From assembly GCF_019711195.1 (NCBI RefSeq), contig NZ_CP081299.1:434001-498000 (forward strand): a stretch of 64,000 nucleotides of DNA, given 5' to 3'. Below the pieces are notes generated by a model. That model ran no database searches, had not been told where the DNA came from, and saw nothing but the letters and a program-made list of their open reading frames with translations. A program made the translations under genes and the position numbers. The stretch is from Dyadobacter sp. NIV53 (GTDB lineage: Bacteria; Bacteroidota; Bacteroidia; Cytophagales; Spirosomataceae). Shown in pieces: positions 49,713 through 61,000 of the stretch. Numbering within the stretch: the stretch's first letter is position 1; every line of letters starts with the position of its first letter.

Positions 49713-50207
49713 ATGAAAACAAAATCTCGTTTTGCTTTTGCAGGTGTCTGTATTCTCACGCTTGCATTGGGGATTTTTAGCTGTGATTCCCAAACGGACA
49801 GCATTGTACCGGAAGAAACAGCAAGTAGAAAAAGTGATTTTTCTGCACGACAGGAACCTGTCAAAACTTTTCAGCCAGAGGATATTGCGAATATCAAGAG
49901 GCTGTTACAAAGTTTGGATCCGGCTTCTTACCGCGTTGTGTTACCCGTTTTCGATTCCCGCCGAAGAACGGTAGGCTCCCAAACTTATGGAGGTTTCCCG
50001 ATCACAGAAGTTCGTAGAATTGCCTCAGTACGGAATATTAAATATTCTGATTCGGGAAATCTTCAGGCAATTTTTCAGAATTGTAATGGTGGCGGTGCGG
50101 GTTCACACACAGAGTCCGGCTCGGGCGCAAAAGCCATCGATGTAGTATTCCAGATCGAAAAGATCACGCAGAATCTGGACAAAAACCAATATGTGCTGAT
50201 CAAATAG
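49713..50207 (+). CDS. Small lipoprotein of unknown function
   Basis: A 164-residue protein with a lipoprotein signal (LTLALGIFSCDS; lipidated Cys at residue 24). A mixed mature part ends in a Gly/Ser-rich stretch (CNGGGAGSHTESGSG) and a strand (IDVVFQIEKI). I recognise no domain. It is 21 bp upstream of a membrane protein and an HTTM gene on the same strand, so the three are probably one operon ending at the terminator 51723-51752. Confidence 0.65.
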   Translation: MKTKSRFAFAGVCILTLALGIFSCDSQTDSIVPEETASRKSDFSARQEPVKTFQPEDIANIKRLLQSLDPASYRVVLPVFDSRRRTVGSQTYGGFPITEVRRIASVRNIKYSDSGNLQAIFQNCNGGGAGSHTESGSGAKAIDVVFQIEKITQNLDKNQYVLIK

Positions 50208-50228
50208 CTGCAATAAAAATTGTTGAAA

Positions 50229-50747
50229 ATGGACTTAAATCAAGCTTTTTCCCAAAACAACCTGACCAGCAAACAGATCGCAATAATTATCCTGGTTTTT
50301 TTTCACCTGGTTACGGTTGCGCTTTTTGTTTGGTCAGGTTCAGTCAGGAATTCGACCAATGACCTGGTGAGCCTGGGACGCAGTTACCTGAACCTGTCAG
50401 GTTCCTTCCGGGACTACGCCTATTTTGCGCCATCCATTGCGAATGACCTGAGGGCGGGTTTCCTGGTAGAGGATTTTGACAGAAAAACGTCTTTTATTGA
50501 TTTTGTTTCAGATAACAAGGAAATCGGGTTTCGTTATAATTCTGTCATTGCATCCAGTATGGGAGGTGAAAAGCAACGTGACCTGCTCGCACAATCCTGG
50601 GCAGCTTTTATTTTGGGAAATCAGGCAAATGCCAAAAACGTAACCGTTGTTTCCCAGGCTTATATACTGCCATCCATGCAAGATTACCAAAACGGAAAAC
50701 GGCCGGCATGGAAGACGATCTATCTGGGAAAATTTGAAAAGAAATAA
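50229..50747 (+). CDS. Single-pass membrane protein upstream of HTTM gene
   Basis: A 172-residue protein with one N-terminal membrane helix (IAIIILVFFHLVTVALFVW, residues 19-37) and a periplasmic C-terminal domain of about 130 residues of unknown type. ATG 50229 is preferred over the TTG at 50220. Only 10 bp separate it from the HTTM gene. Such pairs are common in Bacteroidota, and a partner role for the HTTM enzyme is inferred. Confidence 0.65.
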   Translation: MDLNQAFSQNNLTSKQIAIIILVFFHLVTVALFVWSGSVRNSTNDLVSLGRSYLNLSGSFRDYAYFAPSIANDLRAGFLVEDFDRKTSFIDFVSDNKEIGFRYNSVIASSMGGEKQRDLLAQSWAAFILGNQANAKNVTVVSQAYILPSMQDYQNGKRPAWKTIYLGKFEKK

Positions 50748-50757
50748 TTTCTGATTG

Positions 50758-51693
50758 ATGAAAACGCTTATTTTAAGACCAGCACCTGTACAGGGTCTCT
50801 TTATTAGAAACAGCCTGTTAAAATTTATCGCCAATCCTGCCAATCCCTATCCGCTGGCTGTTTTACGCATAGCGATCAGCGTGATAGGGTTGGTTCAGCT
50901 GATAATTATATCTCCTTACCTCCTTCAGCTATACGGTAACTTTGGCTTTATACAATGGGCAATTTCCGAATCGCCTACCGATACTTGGCTGCCAAGCCTG
51001 GGCAAGCTGTGCCTTTTACTTTATCCACTCGGAGTTTCTTATAAGTTTTGTGTTTATGCTGTCTTCACCATCTACGGGCTCGGTTTGTGCGGATTATTGG
51101 TGGGCTGGCAAACACGGAAAGCAGCCATACTTGCGTGGCTGATGCATGGATTAACGGTTAACAGCGGATATTTTTCACTTTATGGCGTGGATACTATGCT
51201 TCATATCTGTCTTTTTTATGCTGTCTGGATGCCGGTGGGCAAAAGTTTCTCATTAGACAGGTATTTAAGCAAAAAAACGGTAAACCCGTCTTTCATTGCC
51301 AATTTATCCATTCGCGTATTGCAGATCCATTTATGTATTATCTATCTCGACGCGGGAATATCCAAAATGCAGGGCGTGCAGTGGTGGAATGGTGAAGCGA
51401 TATGGCGGGCCATGATGCAGCCTCAATTTTCTGTTTTTGATATTTCATGGCTGGCACAATGGCCGTGGCTGGCAATGTTAATTTGCTGGGGAACACTGGT
51501 AATTGAGTTTGGTTATCCGTTTATGGTCTGGCCGGCTAAGACCCGGACGCTGTGGGTAATATTGACGCTGATGTTACATCTGGGAATTGGAGTATTTATG
51601 GGGTTATGGCTTTTTGCATTGATTATGATGGTACTCACTTTTTCTGCATTTGGTTATAATATTCTTGCCGGATATCTTAAATTACCTTACTGA
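50758..51693 (+). CDS. HTTM-domain membrane protein (VKGC-like)
   Basis: A 311-residue integral membrane protein with several hydrophobic segments. It has the HTTM family opening (PLAVLRIAISVIGLVQLIII) and conserved blocks such as SLYGVDTMLHICLFYAVWMP, IHLCIIYLDAGISKMQG, and WWNGEAIWRAMM. HTTM proteins are related to the membrane domain of vitamin-K-dependent gamma-carboxylase, but the bacterial reaction is mostly unknown. Start ATG 50758 is chosen over TTG 50755. It is last of a three-gene unit with a lipoprotein and a membrane protein. Confidence 0.85.
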   Translation: MKTLILRPAPVQGLFIRNSLLKFIANPANPYPLAVLRIAISVIGLVQLIIISPYLLQLYGNFGFIQWAISESPTDTWLPSLGKLCLLLYPLGVSYKFCVYAVFTIYGLGLCGLLVGWQTRKAAILAWLMHGLTVNSGYFSLYGVDTMLHICLFYAVWMPVGKSFSLDRYLSKKTVNPSFIANLSIRVLQIHLCIIYLDAGISKMQGVQWWNGEAIWRAMMQPQFSVFDISWLAQWPWLAMLICWGTLVIEFGYPFMVWPAKTRTLWVILTLMLHLGIGVFMGLWLFALIMMVLTFSAFGYNILAGYLKLPY

Positions 51694-51722
51694 CTGCTAT
51701 TAATCAAACCTTAATAATATAT

Positions 51723-51752
51723 GACTTTCGGCACGGCTGAAAGTCTTTTTTT
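51723..51752 (+). terminator. Intrinsic terminator of the HTTM operon
   Basis: The stem GACTTTCGGC (51723-51732) pairs with GCTGAAAGTC (51736-51745) over 10 bp with one G-T pair and a 3-nt loop, followed by seven T residues. This is a clear Rho-independent terminator 30 bp after the HTTM stop. Confidence 0.85.
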
Positions 51753-51918
51753 GCTGTTATCCTTCGCTGAACGACATCATCATTTTAAAAAAACCGCAGA
51801 TCTTCTATTCTTTCTGTATTAACCGTGCGCATCATACGGCTGGAATGATTCTTATACGTAATGACGGTATCCACGCAGTGGTGAATTAGTAATTTTTAAT
51901 TTTTATGAAAACAAGAAT

Positions 51919-53438
51919 ATGAAAACGCAGGCAATATTTTATACAGTCGGGATATCGTTTTTATCACTTACTTTATCCGCGCAAAAGATATCGAAGGATT
52001 CTATCCAGAGTCTGAACCAGCAAAAGGAAGCGATCGGGATCAGTGAGAAGATCAATGAGGATAAAACGAAACTAGCCAAACTTGAAAACGAACTGGCTGA
52101 AAAAACAACGCAGGTTGAAAAAACAACAGAAGCCGCTCAGAAATCGGCCGACAATAACAAAACCGCCGCAGGTGCTTTAATTAACAATGCGCAGGATGAA
52201 AAATTGGCTGACGAGGCAAAAAAAGCGGCACGCGAAGCAGCACGCGATTCCAAGGATGCAAGAAAAGCGGCTGACGACCAAGCTAATATTGAAAAAGAGA
52301 TTGAATCACTGAGAAAAAAATAGCTGAAAATGAATCAAAATTAGGCCAGGCTCCTGCTACAACTGTTGCCGCTAAACAACCAGCAGATACGGCACAGAAA
52401 AATGAATCCGTAGAACCGGTTCAGCAAAGTATCCAGGCAAGTTCTGTTAAAAGTAACAATTCTGCACCTGATTTGACCAGTACGCAAAGCTCCATTACAA
52501 ATGGCGGGAATACAATGGAAAGTGATGCAAACAGAGCTGCGATGACCAATGAGGTAACACAAAAAGTATTGGAATCGACATACAGGAATTATCCGCAGCA
52601 ATCGTCACAGCCTACCATTATTATCAACAACATTGTTGTTCCGGCGGATTATAATCGTCCGAAAAATGCGGAACCTCAGCCTGCGCTTGTACAGCAATAT
52701 TCAGGAAGAGACCGTGAAGATTATGAGGATTACAAAGCCTGGCTGAGACAAAGAGGAACACAAAAGGGAAATTCTCCGGCAGAATCTGTACATAATTCCA
52801 CAGCGAAGCAGCAGAATGCTGTCGAAACAGGAACGGCTTCCGGTTCATCAGCACGTGAAAACAGGCTGACGTTAAAAGACAGGTTTGGCGAGCTTCCGGC
52901 CAGAAATTCAGGTATGTGGTTAATTCCAATGGTGGGTGTGCATGCTTCCGGTTTCGAAGCAAACTTTAAAGATAACGAAGCAGAAGGACGCACTGGCTGG
53001 AACGCCGGGCTGGATTTCCGTTTTCATATGAAAAGATTTTTTATCCAGCCGGGAGTGCATTATTTCAATTCATCGGTAAGGTTCACAAGCAAAGACAGTT
53101 TATCGGACGCTCCTCTTTTAGACGGGCCAAGATTACATTCGCTAAAAGCGCCGGTAATGATCGGTGTATATTTAACCAAGGCAAACAGCGGTTTTTTCAA
53201 ATTCAATGTAAAAGCGGGTGCTGTTGCCAATTATGTTCTTGCAGTGGATAGAAACAGTGTTCCCCAGTACTCGAAAAAAAATATCAATGATTTTTCCTAT
53301 GGCCTGAACGCAGGTCTTGGATTTGAATTCGGCCTGATTACACTGGACTTATCTCACGAGTGGGGAATCACAGACTTTTTTAAAGACAGCAACACAAAAA
53401 ACAACGTATTACGTCTGACGTTAGGAGTCAAAATCTAG
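51919..53438 (+). CDS. Coiled-coil / outer-membrane beta-barrel protein (frameshifted)
   Basis: After correction a 506-residue protein. It has a signal peptide (MKTQAIFYTVGISFLSLTLSAQ) and a Lys/Glu/Ala-rich coiled coil at residues 30-145. A Gln/Ser/Asn-rich linker follows, then a C-terminal beta-barrel domain from about residue 330 (WLIPMVGVHASGFEANF, AGLDFRFHMKRFFIQPGVHY, GLNAGLGFEFGLITLDLSHE) that resembles PorT-like outer-membrane barrels. The frame breaks at the A7 run 52314-52320. One more A turns LRKK-stop into LRKKIAENESKLG, a natural continuation of the coil. A five-codon leader ORF (51905-51922) overlaps the start as ATGA. A periplasm-spanning surface protein is likely; the function is unknown. 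Confidence 0.75.
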
Positions 53439-53478
53439 TCTGGCATTTACCTTTAGTTAGCTAATGTTTAAAGGTCTT

Positions 53479-53887
53479 GCCGCGGATGCACGAATGTTCA
53501 CGAATTTAATTGTTTGTGCTATTTGTGTATCCGTGGCATTGTTATAGTTTCAGTACTGAAACGTGATGGATTTTAGTTTTGCCACGGATACACGGATGTT
53601 CACGAATTTAATTGTTTGTGCCATTCGTGTATCCGTGGCATTTTTATAGTTTCAGTACTGAAACGTGATGGATTTTAGTTTTGCCACGGATACACGGATG
53701 TTCACGAATTTAATTGTTTGTGACCATCCGTGTATCCGTGGCATTGTTTTAGTTTCAGCACAGAACTTGATGGATTTTAGTTTTGCCACGGATGCACGAA
53801 TGTTCACGAATTTAATTATTTGTGGCCATTCGTGTATCCGTGGCATTGTTATAGTTTCAGTACTGAAACGTGATAATTTTTCTTTTT
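53479..53887. repeat. Four-copy 102-bp tandem repeat with internal palindromes
   Basis: Units start at 53479, 53581, 53683 and 53785, exactly 102 bp apart. Each unit begins with a long inverted repeat: GCCACGGATACACG and, about 35 bp on, CGTGTATCCGTGGC. The middle CACGAATTTAATTGTTTGTG is nearly identical in all copies. A second palindrome, GTTTCAGTACTGAAAC, follows in units 1, 2 and 4. The last unit overlaps the 3' end of the protease gene (stop at 53849-53851), so the second half of each unit matches that gene's final codons. It may act as a terminator or mRNA-stabilising array. It is not CRISPR-like. Confidence 0.9.
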
Positions 53888-56800
53888 GCCGGATAGGATT
53901 ACCTGATAAATACCGGGTGGTAAGTGTCCCATTTCAAGAGTAAATCTTCCATTTGTGCTTTTTACCTTCTCTTTTATCGTTACCTCCTGCCCTGCTGTAT
54001 TCACAATCTTTGCGTCTGCATATTTCAAATCAACATCCGGCAGTTCCAAAGTCAGTAAGGATTGAACCGGATTTGGGAAGAATTTCAGATCATTATTAAG
54101 TTTGCCGTTAATTGAAATGATCCGGCTGTTTACAAATTTACCATCTTTGTCTACCTGTTTCAGCCTGTAATAACTGATCCCAATTGGGAAACCTGCATCC
54201 GTAAATCTGTAATTATTTTTAACTGAGGAATTACCTGCACCCGTTACTTTTCCTACCTGAGAAAAAATGAGGCCATCCGAACTACGCTCAACTGAAAAAT
54301 AGTCGTTATTTACTTCTGCTGTTGTTTCCCAAAATAATAAATTTCCTTCAGCGGTATTTTTTTCCTCAAATCTAACCAATGTAACAGGCAGCGGGCCACC
54401 CGGAGGTGCGTCAGATAAACCAAAACCTGAAAATCCGGTGTCAAAAGTAGCTGTAAAAGCATGATCCTTTTCAAAAGCATTTTTTATTTCAACCTGCGCA
54501 AATGAGGCAGTCGTATTTTCGGCACCAATATTACCGGGACTTTTACCCATTGAAGCAATCTGCGACCCATTAAAATTAGGAAGTTCAGAGGCCTTGAAAT
54601 ATAGTGTGATTTCATATTTACCGTTTGGATTATTAATTGCCGGAGTTACTTTAAATGTCTTTTTTGTGACATGATATGCACCAAGCCAGTCCGTTTCATC
54701 CTCGCCAGCGCGATCTATGGCAACTGTGGTACAGCCATAATCATGTTCACTCAGATTTTTAATTCTGGCAAGCAGGTTTTTCGAAAGAGGATCATAAAAA
54801 TAAGCTTCGGAATATGGGCCAAGATATTGCGCACCGGGTGTATGGGTAACTTCACTTTCTATTTCTGTTGCCATTTCGCCCGTGACCTTAATATTGTCAA
54901 GTATCCAGTATCCACTTGAAAAACCAACATAACCAAAGCGGATTTTCATTCCCCGTGTTGCATAATCAATAGGGATGGAAATATTTTTTGTGACAATTCC
55001 TTCCATTTCTGATTTTGAAGTTTGCAAAAGTACATTGCGCCATTCATGCCCGTCCCAGACATCGACCATACTCAGCTGATTACCACCGTAATGGGTAAAT
55101 TGTTGAATAAATGATAGGTTTATGGCCGACATACCAACCGTATTAAAAGGAGGTGATTCTATGGTAGTATTAAGCGTATCCCGCTGAAGTAAGTAATTAT
55201 CGCTGGAGACAAATATAAATGGATGCCCGTCCGGATCGAGGTATGTCTCGGGATCATCGGAAGTGCCGGTTGACCACGTATACGGATATCTTGGTTTGGC
55301 GACTCTCCAGGAAGGTGGAATTATTGTATCGTTAAAATCTTCATAGAGTAATTCAATAGTACCTTCGCCCGGAATGTAATCGTCATCCAGTATAGTAAGG
55401 ATATGCTGCTGATTATAGGAATCGGCAAATGCATCGCCTCCTGTTATGGTATAACTCAGGGTATCAGTTTCGTCTTCTTCCACATCAGCATCGTTATTAA
55501 TCCGGATCACAACATCCTGTGATAATTTCCCATCTTCCAGTACAAAAGAATGCGGAGTAACGGTGTAATCTCCTGTCGGGCCCTGTGTAGCGGTTCCGGT
55601 TGGTTCATTAAAAGTAATGGTAACAGGTTCGGAAGGAGCCTGGTTAATTTTAACAGTAATTATTTTTTCAGCATAAATTAAACATTCGCCTGATACAGGA
55701 TCTGCCAGATCGGCTTCACTTTCATTCACAATGGTTTTATCAGAAACAAACAGCACCGATGGAATGGTACAGGTATAAACGCTAACATTGTCAACAAACC
55801 AGCCTTCGCCTCCCGTGTAACAGGCACTAAGTCCCAGATTCCATCTGAACTGGATTGTCTGCCCGAAAATTAATCCGAGTGATGTCAGATCAATACGGCT
55901 TTGGCCCCAGGAGCTGGTTACTTTCCCTACATCATACCCTGAAAAAGCTTGCTGCCCTTCCAATGGGTTCTTATGGGAATCATTTATATTCACTACCTCA
56001 TTATAACCGTTTGCTGTAAAAGAATAAGCCGGCACCAATATCCAGTCACCACCATTGATCCTGTAACTTATATTACCCCCGTCACTGTCATACATCGATA
56101 CATAATGATCAAAAGACATACTGAATTGCCCTTCGGAACCAGCCGGAATTGTAATAACGGGACTGATCAGATTCATAACGCCACCATCCCCAATGCAGTT
56201 GCCTATCTTGGTAATACCAAAAAAGGCTGTGCCGGTATTCCCTTCCGGTGGCGTATTATCCAAAACCCAGTTGCGCGGTACCCATTGATCCGACAATCCG
56301 GTATTTGAAACAGACCAGCCATTCAACCCGGATTCAAAATCTTCATAAAAAATTGCATGGTCCGGATATGCGCCGATACAAATGGGTTCAGTTGGTTCAA
56401 GAACCGGTTTAAAAGGACAGTTGTCTTCATTCCGAAGTTCTACCGCGGCAATGACCTTTGCAACCTGGGCCACATCACTGGCAGTAATGATCCTGCCAGA
56501 AAACACACGTGCCGAATCCGAAGTAGAAAGCTTATAGAGATTGATCCCTGCCAGATCAGCTGCGGAAGCTTCCAGCATATCCGCCAGAGCAGCAAAATCA
56601 GTCGTTTGTGTCATATAATTGGCTTGTGCATGCCAGAAAATATGGGCTGCTTTTGTGAATCCTAATCCCCTGATCGTTTGTCCGTTATAAGTTCCACCGT
56701 CTACAAGCAGTGCATAGGCATGGTTTAACACACCCGTATTGGAATATACATAATCCTCTGTTTGTGTGGCACATATATAAAAATCATCAGACATTTTACC

Positions 56801-58029
56801 GGGGTGATATTTACAGGCCGGGTTCCACATATCCTTATACACCTTATTACTATTTGCACTTTCACCTATTCCCCAACGGGTTGAGCTTTCACAAGCGGTT
56901 CTTTTTGCATTATTTTCTCCCTCATCCAGGTAGCCGTTCAGCTGATCTACCGTTTCTCCCCATATTTCCGAATACGACTCGTTGATGTTACCGGATTGGA
57001 ACTCATTTATAACCCCGCCTGTGTATTCCATGTAGGCGTGTGCCCATTCGTGGGCCACATCTTCATCGCTCGGAGGACTAAAAAAACCAGCAGAAACACC
57101 ATTCCAGCCAGCATAGTGGATATCATTGTTATAATCATTGTCAATAATGACCATCTTCGCGTACTTATCGTCGTAAGAATTGACACCAAACCCGCTTTTC
57201 ATCAGATTGTAAATATGGCCGGAAGCAATAACTTCCACCTGTTGTGACTGGTCCAGTTCGCCCGGAAAAGCATCTCCTTCCTCCCACTTTTTGTATTCGT
57301 CGTCCAGTTCTGAATCGTACAAAACCCGGTGCAGGTAACTCATCCCTTCAAACTGCTCCACAGTTGCTTTTGAGTGCGCATCAATGAAGAGAAACTCCCG
57401 GATATCTTTGTCATTTCTTACCTCAACTTCGTACACCAGATGCCGGGCGCCTTTATAACCTTGTACCAATCCTTTTTGAAAAACATAAAGCTCTGTTTTT
57501 TTAGCAAAAAGCGGTGCTTTGATCTTACCAAGCTTCTGTTGTGTTACCAGTTTGATGGCAATATCAGCCGCCTCTTCTTTTGAAAAAGAGGGAATAGTAT
57601 TCAGCCTGCCAACTGTTATAAAATTACCATTGAGGGACGCAAGGTCTGAGCTTTTGTTGAAATGGAATTTTAAAGTGCCATCGAATACGGGAACTCCCTG
57701 GAAATACTGCTGCAAAACAATGTGTTCCAAACCAAAATTGTCTTTTTTATTTTTTTAACCAGATAAGAATCCTTTTCAGGCTGTATATTAAATAAGCCCT
57801 GATGCTGTTTTATAAAAGTAAAAGCTTTTTCCTGCGCTGTAACACCACTTAATTTCAGTGCTTTTCCAGCCGGAAACCTTAAAAAACTTAATGCATTAGT
57901 TGCTCTATCAATAGTAGGAACAGCCCCGGTTTTCGCCGCAAATAAATTGATTTCATTCTTCGTTGCATTTTGAGCAAAACATGCTAAAGTGCATAACAGA
58001 AGATAAGAAGTTAGTAGTTTATATTTCAT
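53849..58029 (-). CDS. Secreted M4-type metalloprotease with T9SS tail (paralogue 2, frameshifted)
   Basis: After correction a 1393-residue paralogue of the proteases at 36418 and 58087. Its signal peptide is MKYKLLTSYLLLCTLACFAQ. The FTP propeptide, M4 catalytic domain (DVAHEWAHAYMEYTGG, NESYSEIWGE), two MAM/jelly-roll modules, Calx-beta unit and T9SS sorting domain (FFPNPVQSLLTLELPD, ending HVSVLKL) are in the same order. The frame breaks near residue 95, most likely at the T7 run 57750-57756. One more base gives VKKNKKDNFGLEHIVLQQY, matching the intact paralogue. It is followed after 57 bp on the same strand by the tail of paralogue 3, indicating tandem duplication. Its last codons lie inside the 102-bp repeat array. 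Confidence 0.9.
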
Positions 58030-58086
58030 GATATAGCAGTTGAGTTAAATAAGAATTTGAACACTAATGCATATACGCAGATACCC

Positions 58087-61000
58087 TTACAATTTTAATA
58101 CTGACAAATGATAACTCTTCTTTTGGGCCAACCGATGCCTTTCAGACTGTTCCGGAGCCGTTAGTATTACCTGATAAGTTCCGGAAGGTATTTGCCCGAA
58201 TTCCAGACTGAGGCTGCCATTCCGGCTTTTCACTTTTTCTTTATTAAATATTTCCTGTCCGGCGTTGTTAATGATTTTCACATCCACTGACCTCAAATCA
58301 GGGTCAGGCAGTTCCACAGTCAGCGTAGATTGAACCGGGTTAGGGAAAAATTTAAGTTCGGTCACATTCAGCGCTTCGATGGAAATGATCCGGCTGTAAG
58401 CAAATTTGCCATTTTTATCAATTTGTTTAATCCGGTAATAACTAATTCCCTTCGGATGGTTCGAATCAGTAAATTTGTAAGTGTTTTCAATTGCGGAATT
58501 TGCGTTGTCTTCTATCCTTCCCGCCTCAACAAAATCACGTCCGTTACTGCTTCTTTCAACAGCAAAATACTGGCGACCTGTGTTGGAAGTCGTAGTCCAG
58601 TTTAAAAGGTTTCCCTCAGTTGAATACGATCCGTTCAGCCTGGCAGTTTTTACAGGAAGCTGCGCATTGATCACGGTAATGGGCGATGCGTCCGACAAGC
58701 CAAAGCCGGAAAAACCGGAATTAAATATTGCAGTGTAAGCCAGGTCATAGTGGAGTACAATTTCTTTGCGAACCAGTTCAAACGAACTATTTTCCAAATT
58801 ACCCGTTGCAATACTGCCTTCACTTTTGCCCATGGATACAATACCATCAAAATTGGGTAGTTCCGATGGCCTGTAATACAGCGTGATCTCATATCTGCCG
58901 TTTGGGTTATTGTGGGTCGGATTTACCACGAAAGTTTTACTGGTAATATGATACGGGCCAACCCAGTCGGTTTCATCAATCCCAACCCGGTCTATGGCGA
59001 CGGAAGTACAACCGTAATCATGATTACTTAAATTTTTGATTTTCAGCATGAGATTACCGGTTTCAGGATCATGAAAATAAACAGTCCCGTTAGGCCCCAG
59101 GTATTTTTCGTCAGGCGCACTGCTAACAGTATTTGAAATATGTGCAAGCGTGTGCCCCGTTACTTTGATGTCATCAATTGCCCACCAATATTCATCCCGG
59201 CCAATATACCGGAAACGTAATTTCATTGCAGCATTAGCATATTGGGCTGGAATAGAAATATTTTTGGGAGCAGGCCCATTCCATGCACCAACATTGCCGG
59301 TTGCCTCATTTTGCACATTTATCGTATGCCATGCACTTCCATCCCACACATCTAATATTCCCTGCTCATTAAATCCGCCTTCATGAACCCCGAAATACTC
59401 AACAAATGAAATGTTGATATCAGAAAAACCGAAAGTATTAAACGGTGCAGTTTCGACACTTACGTCGAGATATGTATTTCCTGCATCATTGCTGCTTGCC
59501 ATTAAAAACGGTGTTTGATTCTTATCCAACTGATAACTTTCCGACATGACCGTCCAGGAGTAAGGATAATTATCACCTCCCACAATTTCCCAGCCCGGCG
59601 GCAATAATGCATCATTAAAGTTTTCTGAAAGTAAAACGATCGTTGAATCAGCCGGTCCCTGTATAATATCGTCATCTTCGATCGTCATCCTATGTTCCTG
59701 GTTACCGGCCGCACGAAAAGCATCACCAGTTGTTGACAGACTGTAAGTTAGTTTTATGGTCTCTTTTTGTTCCAGATAAGCATCATTATATATACGAATT
59801 ATCACATCCTGAAAAAGTTTACCAGCCTGCAAAACAAAAGTGGATGGAGAAATCGTATAATCCGCAGTTGGTCCCATTTTGGCAGTTCCGGCAAGATTTA
59901 ATGTAATATTCACGGGTGCTGACGGCGCTTTATTAATCTTAACCGTCACTATTTTATCTACATAATTCAAACATTCATTCGGAGAAGAACCCGTTAGGTT
60001 TCCTTCCGCTTCACTGACAACCGAAAATCTTGAAACAAACTGAACAGAAGGTAAAGCACAGGAATAAACCCGGACATCATCAATATACCAGCCATCCAGG
60101 CCATAACATCCGTCCGTACCAAAATCCCAGCGAAACTGTATGGACTGCCCAGGTACCAGGCGTAGTTTTGAAAGGTCAATCCTGCTCTGGCCCCAGCTTC
60201 CAGCGATTGAACCTTCGTCAACTCCTGAAAAAGCCGGCTGGCCCCGTAACGGACTACCTCCAAAAGCCGATAAAGCTGTGTTGTAACTATTGGAAGTAAA
60301 TGCGTAAGCAGGCACCAAAGCCCAATCACCGTCATTGAGGCGGTAGCTGATATTTCCCCCGTCGAAATCTGGTTCCGTGGCGATATACTGATCAAAAGCC
60401 AGATTAAATGGCCCTGATGCACCAGCAGGAATTGTTATAACGGGACTAGTCAAAGAAATTACGCCATGCTGCGAAGAAGTAGTACAGTTTCCAATTGCAG
60501 GATCAATCGCATAAACAACCTTTCCGCCTCGTCCGTCCGGTGGTGTAGCGTCCAGAACCCAGTTACGCGGTATCCAGTCTGCTGAACCTGCGGTATTGGA
60601 TACCGTCCATCCATTGAGGCCATCTTCAAAATCTTCATAAAACAAAGCCTGATCCGGCTGGCCACCATTGCAGATTTCCGCAACGGGTTTAAGTATGGGC
60701 TGAAAATTACAGTTATTCTCTGCTCTCAGCTCCACTGCCGCAATCACTTTTGCCAGTTCGGCTGCATCAGCCGGTGTTATAATTTTACCCGAAGCCAAAT
60801 GCAATGTATCGGCCGTTGATAATTTTGTCAGATTAATACCGGTCAGATCGCTCAATGCTGCTTCCAGAATGTCGGCTTGCGCTGCAAAGTCGGTGGTTCG
60901 GGTCATGTAGTTAGCTTGTGCACGCCAGAAAATATGTGCCGCTTTTGTCAAACCCAACCCTCTGATCATCTGTCCGTTGTAAGTCCCTCCATCCACAAGT

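Noticed and set aside
53479..53887. CRISPR-like array
   Set aside because: The whole 102-bp unit repeats with no variable spacers and no cas genes nearby; it is a tandem repeat.
57670..58029. Separate 119-residue secreted protein
   Set aside because: It is the signal peptide and propeptide of protease 2, cut off by a homopolymer frameshift.
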